Source: Planococcus shixiaomingii
Lineage (GTDB): Bacteria > Bacillota > Bacilli > Bacillales_A > Planococcaceae
DNA length: 64,000 nucleotides
Assembly (NCBI RefSeq): GCF_030413615.1
Contig: NZ_CP129236.1
Span: 1,162,001 to 1,226,000, forward strand
Reading direction: 5' to 3'
Positions within the stretch are counted from its first letter, which is position 1; every line of letters begins with the position of its first letter. Of the stretch, positions 60,601 through 64,000 are shown in pieces. The notes below the pieces were generated by a model, which saw nothing but the letters and a program-made list of their open reading frames with translations, was not told where the DNA came from and made no database searches. The position numbers and the translations under genes are program-made.

Positions 60601-60914
60601 CGCTCCGGCTGCTTTGCACCTGCCTTACACCTGCATCGCTGCGCCTAGCTTCGGTGCATGAAAAACCGCCATTGCGCTAGCTTCTTCGCATAGACTTGAC
60701 ATCATGTCAATGTCTTTCCTGCGAGGTCTCAGCTATCTCATCAATACGCTGTCTGCGGGAGCCTCCGATGTTTTGCTTCACATTTTTTATGAAAAGAGCA
60801 GAAGAAATATGAAACAACTTTCTTAGCGACGGTGCGTCCACGGGCTGGGCGAAGTACTAAGACGAGTGTTTTTCTCGGCTTAGTGCGGGAGCCATGCCCA
60901 GAGCAGCCGGAGCG
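60601..60914. repeat. composite palindromic repeat before hisZ
   Basis: Ends CGCTCCGGCTGCT (60601-60613) and AGCAGCCGGAGCG (60902-60914) are perfect inverted repeats. After CTTCTTCGCA (60681-60690) there is a stem-loop with a 1-nt bulge (60692-60702 with 60704-60715). A second stem-loop follows GCGAAGT (60856-60866 with 60874-60884, one mismatch). TTTCTTAGCGACGG and the following bases (60819-60850) recur inverted at 28473-28505. The rest of the gap 60537-61051 holds no gene. Confidence 0.85.
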
Positions 60915-61051
60915 CGGCGAAAGAAAGAAATAGATTCCTCATTATTTTTCACACCGCATTAATCACTCACTTAGTGTGACTTCCTCTTCGCAGTGGTATA
61001 TAGAAGAAAAGCCAATAAATCAATAAAAGGGAATAGTGAAATCATTTTACC

Positions 61052-61081
61052 TTGACGCTCCATGGAGAAGTGCGATAAAAT
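61052..61081 (+). promoter_or_regulatory. putative his operon promoter
   Basis: -35 TTGACG (61052-61057), 18-nt spacer, -10 TAAAAT (61076-61081), 62 nt before the hisZ ATG. No T-box leader is apparent in this short region. Confidence 0.65.
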
Positions 61082-61143
61082 AATAAAATACTTCACTACA
61101 TTAGCAAACTAAAGTAAAATATCCAGAAATAGGAAGTGGTCTG

Positions 61144-62307
61144 ATGACGATTGAAATGTTCGAGAAGCCCCTTGGCATGAGGGATGATTTCCCTTTTATC
61201 GCTAAGAAGAAAGCGGAACTTCGCGCCAAAGGAACCAAAATTATGCAACAAGCGGGATACGATTTGCTTCAAACCCCGACGCTTGAATACTATGAAACCA
61301 TAGGCAAAATTTCCGCCATTCCAGATAAAGCTTTGTTCAAGTTATTGGACAGCCAAGGCGAAACGCTCGTGCTGCGGCCGGATATGACGTCTCCAATTGC
61401 ACGTGTTGCCGCATCAAAGTTATTAAAGGAAAAAATGCCGGTACGCCTCGGCTATTATTCGAATGTCTTCCGCGCACAAAAACGGGAAGGCGGGCGGCCA
61501 GCCGAATTTGAACAAATGGGAGTCGAACTCATCGGCGATGATTCACTGTACGCCGATGCAGAAGTCATTATTTTGGCTTCGGCCATTTTAAAAGAACTGG
61601 AAGTGGAATCTAGTCGAATCGTCATTGGTCACACGCAATTGCTGCAATCTATTTTAAAAGAGTTCGGTTTGGATGACCGTCAAATTGAAAAAGTACGGGA
61701 AGCGCTCGTTTCGAAAAACAGCGTTCGTTTTGAGCAGCTTGTTGAAGAACTGGCAATTGCAAGTGAAAAAGTAGAGTCTTTCAAAGCGTTGAACCGGTCA
61801 AAAACGCTGGAAGACTGGAAGCAATGGATTGATTTGTCGAATCCGGATCAAAGCGGGCTGTACGAGGAAATGCTGAAGCTGGAAAAAATTATCGATCGCA
61901 ACGGATTGTCCGAATCGGTGACGTACGATCTCTCATTCATCAGCCATATGACTTACTATACCGGTCTTGTGTTTGAGTTTTACGGAGCTGGAAGCGGATT
62001 TCCGCTTGGCAACGGCGGCCGGTATGACGGGCTGATGAAACAGTTTGGCCTGCAAGTCGGCGCAACTGGATTCGGCTTGCGAGTCGATCGGTTACTGGAA
62101 GCAATTTCCCCGAATCAGGAAGACGCTATGGATATCCTGATTTTATTCGTAGAAGAAACGGAGCAGCAGGCGCATGAGGAGGCCCAGAATTCACGGGCAC
62201 AAGGTGCACGGGTGACGCTGCAATATGCGCCTGCGGTTCAGGCGATAGAGGAATTTACCGGCTTATTTAAGGAAGTTAGACGATTGGATGGTGCTTCAAA
62301 TGGATGA
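61144..62307 (+). CDS. hisZ: ATP phosphoribosyltransferase regulatory subunit HisZ
   Basis: This 387-aa class II aminoacyl-tRNA synthetase-like protein lacks tRNA-charging function and regulates the short HisG. It has the HisRS-like blocks [50 protein letters not shown] and [10 protein letters not shown] with [18 protein letters not shown] precedes the ATG. It overlaps hisG by 8 nt. It forms the first gene of hisZ-hisG-hisD, the order of B. subtilis, directly after yvoF there as well. It is cytoplasmic, in the HisZ-HisG complex that catalyses the first step of histidine synthesis. Confidence 0.95.
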   Translation: MTIEMFEKPLGMRDDFPFIAKKKAELRAKGTKIMQQAGYDLLQTPTLEYYETIGKISAIPDKALFKLLDSQGETLVLRPDMTSPIARVAASKLLKEKMPVRLGYYSNVFRAQKREGGRPAEFEQMGVELIGDDSLYADAEVIILASAILKELEVESSRIVIGHTQLLQSILKEFGLDDRQIEKVREALVSKNSVRFEQLVEELAIASEKVESFKALNRSKTLEDWKQWIDLSNPDQSGLYEEMLKLEKIIDRNGLSESVTYDLSFISHMTYYTGLVFEFYGAGSGFPLGNGGRYDGLMKQFGLQVGATGFGLRVDRLLEAISPNQEDAMDILILFVEETEQQAHEEAQNSRAQGARVTLQYAPAVQAIEEFTGLFKEVRRLDGASNG

Positions 62308-62926
62308 ATTAACGATTGCGATGCCGAAAGGGCGTATATTTGAAGAAGCGTATGAACTGCTGGTCAATGCAGGCTACGATTTGCCGAAAGAAATTGATGA
62401 CTCCCGCAAACTGATCGTCGAAGCGCCAAACGAAAAGATCCGTTTTATCTTGGCGAAACCGATGGATGTTCCAGTTTACGTAGAACACGGTGTGGCCGAT
62501 GTAGGGATTGCCGGCAAAGACGTCATGCTCGAGCTTGATCGGTCCGTTCATGAACTGCTCGATCTTGGAATCAGCCGCTGCTATATTGCCACCGCGGGCT
62601 TGCCGAATACAGAAATGAATCCAGTAACGCCACGCATTGCGACAAAATATCCACGCATCGCCTCCCGTTTTTACCGGGGCTTGGGTGAACAAGTGGAAAT
62701 CATTGAGTTGAACGGTTCGATTGAATTGGCTCCAATGATCGGCCTTGCCGACCGCATTGTCGATATCGTGTCGACCGGCAAAACGTTGAAAGAAAATGGC
62801 TTAGTGGAATACGAAAAAATTGTCGACATCACTTCCCGGTTGATTGCTAATCCGGTAAGTTATCGGTTAAAGCAAGACCGTATTCAGGACCTTGTAGAAA
62901 AGCTGAGAAAGCAGGCGGCACGATGA
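62300..62926 (+). CDS. hisG: ATP phosphoribosyltransferase catalytic subunit HisG (short form)
   Basis: This 208-aa short-form HisG lacks the C-terminal regulatory domain and so depends on HisZ. Motifs are [12 protein letters not shown] at the start, [15 protein letters not shown], and the signature [28 protein letters not shown]. The ATG at 62300 gives [12 protein letters not shown]; four in-frame codons upstream lack support. It overlaps hisZ by 8 nt and hisD by 4 nt (ATGA). It joins ATP and PRPP to form phosphoribosyl-ATP. It is cytoplasmic. Confidence 0.96.
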   Translation: MDELTIAMPKGRIFEEAYELLVNAGYDLPKEIDDSRKLIVEAPNEKIRFILAKPMDVPVYVEHGVADVGIAGKDVMLELDRSVHELLDLGISRCYIATAGLPNTEMNPVTPRIATKYPRIASRFYRGLGEQVEIIELNGSIELAPMIGLADRIVDIVSTGKTLKENGLVEYEKIVDITSRLIANPVSYRLKQDRIQDLVEKLRKQAAR

Positions 62927-64000
62927 AAATTACTCAATTAGGTTCGGAAATTTCCATCAGACGGACCATCGCCGAAGGGACAGAACAGCAAGTCCAAGCC
63001 GTCAAAGAAATTATCGCAACTGTGCGGGCGGAAGGGGATGCGGCGCTCCTCCGCTATACAGAAAAATGGGACGGGGCGAAACTGGCTCGCTTACGAGTTG
63101 CGCCGGAAGAAATCTCAGAAGCCGTCGAGCGACTGGACCCTCAATTATTGGCGGATTTAACGGAAGCGGCGGACAACATTCGGCGCTATCACGAAAGCCA
63201 GAAACAGGAAGGCTACAAGCTTGAAAACAGTGACGGTTCTTATGTGGCGCAGCGTGTAACGGCGATCGAATCGGCTGGACTATACGTGCCAGGCGGCACA
63301 GCAGCTTATCCGTCGTCGGTATTGATGAACGTCATTCCAGCTCAAGTGGCAGGGGTCGGACGCATCGTGCTGATCTCGCCGCCTGGAAAAGACGGCACTT
63401 TGTCAGACGGCGTGTTGGCGGCGGCTCATATTCTAGGCATTGATGAAGTGTACAAATCAGGGGGAGCGCAAGCCATTGCGGCGTTGGCTTATGGAACAGA
63501 ATCCATTGCGGCTGTCGATAAAATAACAGGTCCTGGAAATATGTATGTTGCACTGGCAAAGCGGGAAGTGAACGGAGACGTCGCAATTGATATGATTGCG
63601 GGGCCGAGCGAAATTGCCGTCATTGCCGACGATACGGCTTACCCGGATGAAGTGGCGGCGGATTTATTGTCCCAGGCGGAACATGACCCGATGGCAAGCG
63701 CTGTACTCCTCACAACGAGCCGAAGTTTAGCAGAAGCGGTCTCGAAAGAAGTCCAAAAACAGGCAGCAACCTTGCCGCGGTACTCCATTGTTCAGCCGGC
63801 CATCCAGGATCACGGCATGATTTACATTGGCGAAACGCTCGAGCAAGTGATTGAGGCGGCCAATGAATTGGCGCCAGAGCACTTGGAAATTATGACGGAA
63901 GATGCAGAAGCGGTGGCAGACAAAATCCGCCATGCCGGCGCTATTTTTATCGGCCGCTATTCTTCAGAACCGGTCGGAGATTATTTCGCCGGCACCAATC
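62923..64000 (+). CDS. hisD: histidinol dehydrogenase HisD (3' end outside window)
   Basis: The frame is open from ATG 62923 (overlapping the hisG stop) to the window edge, giving 359 residues of a protein normally about 427 long. It oxidises histidinol to histidine in two NAD-dependent steps. Seen motifs are the signature region [17 protein letters not shown] and [23 protein letters not shown] holds the zinc-binding Gln and His, and LAPEHLEIM the catalytic Glu-His pair. VGDYFAGTN holds a further zinc-binding Asp. The last zinc His lies beyond the edge. It is the third gene of the his operon and is cytoplasmic. Confidence 0.95.
   Translation, partial: MKITQLGSEISIRRTIAEGTEQQVQAVKEIIATVRAEGDAALLRYTEKWDGAKLARLRVAPEEISEAVERLDPQLLADLTEAADNIRRYHESQKQEGYKLENSDGSYVAQRVTAIESAGLYVPGGTAAYPSSVLMNVIPAQVAGVGRIVLISPPGKDGTLSDGVLAAAHILGIDEVYKSGGAQAIAALAYGTESIAAVDKITGPGNMYVALAKREVNGDVAIDMIAGPSEIAVIADDTAYPDEVAADLLSQAEHDPMASAVLLTTSRSLAEAVSKEVQKQAATLPRYSIVQPAIQDHGMIYIGETLEQVIEAANELAPEHLEIMTEDAEAVADKIRHAGAIFIGRYSSEPVGDYFAGTN

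Noticed and set aside
60915..61143. T-box or other his leader riboswitch
   Set aside because: The distance from promoter to hisZ start is about 60 nt, too short, and no specifier loop or T-box sequence was seen.

Overview
The window is a chromosomal stretch of a Gram-positive, low-to-mid GC Bacillota. Many products match Bacillus subtilis families (YheI/H, YhaO/N/M, PrsA, Hpr, EcsA/B, HemE/H/Y, LplJ, LcfB, ComK, UvrB/A, HprK, Lgt, PpaX, HisZ/G/D). Gene order follows two B. subtilis blocks: yheI to comK (1-45 kb) and uvrB to hisD (45.5-64 kb). Family divergence and length differences suggest a non-Bacillus relative, most likely Planococcaceae (Planococcus/Sporosarcina type). That assignment is an inference.

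Layout. 1-3.3 kb: a heterodimeric ABC exporter, cut by the window's left edge. 3.4-6.8 kb: a small accessory island with three unrecognised genes, a tiny ORF, a 21-bp perfect inverted repeat, a broken tyrosine recombinase and two repeat elements. 6.8-17.1 kb: yheE, yheB, yheA, yhaR, yhzC, yhaQP, yhaONM. 17.1-21.8 kb (mostly minus strand): prsA, two small membrane proteins, hpr, yhaH, trpP, hit. 21.9-26.2 kb: ecsAB, yhaA, hmoB. 26.4-30.6 kb: the haem genes hemE, hemH, hemY and a YtkA-like lipoprotein. 31.2-43.4 kb: yhfH, lplJ, a Bce-type peptide-sensing and detoxification module (response regulator, histidine kinase, ABC ATPase, permease), lcfB under a FadR-type operator, an S9 peptidase, an enoyl-CoA hydratase and an ABC1-family kinase-like protein. 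44-45.4 kb: yhjD, comK, an IDEAL-domain protein. 45.5-53 kb: uvrBA, yvlB and an M20 peptidase. 53.4-56.5 kb (minus): a DUF1801 protein, a Tet(M)-like EF-G paralogue and an Amidase_3 hydrolase. 56.6-64 kb: hprK-lgt-yvoD-ppaX-yvoF and then hisZ-hisG-hisD, the last cut by the right edge.

How the genes work together. prsA, ecsAB, lgt and hpr are tied to secretion, lipoprotein maturation and stationary-phase control. hemEHY with hmoB cover late haem synthesis and haem breakdown. lcfB and the two crotonase-family proteins point to fatty-acid degradation. yhaO/N form an SbcCD-like pair beside the YhaM exonuclease. uvrAB carries a partial LexA box. comK implies a competence regulon.

The most unusual content is intergenic. 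At least eight long gene gaps hold palindromic, MITE-like repeats with inverted ends. Inside a conserved frame they carry different, near-perfect stem-loops of unrelated sequence. Two of these elements sit between duplicated intrinsic terminators. A second, unrelated repeat family has two copies (6.6 and 30.7 kb). No CRISPR array, rRNA, tRNA, intact transposase or prophage was seen.
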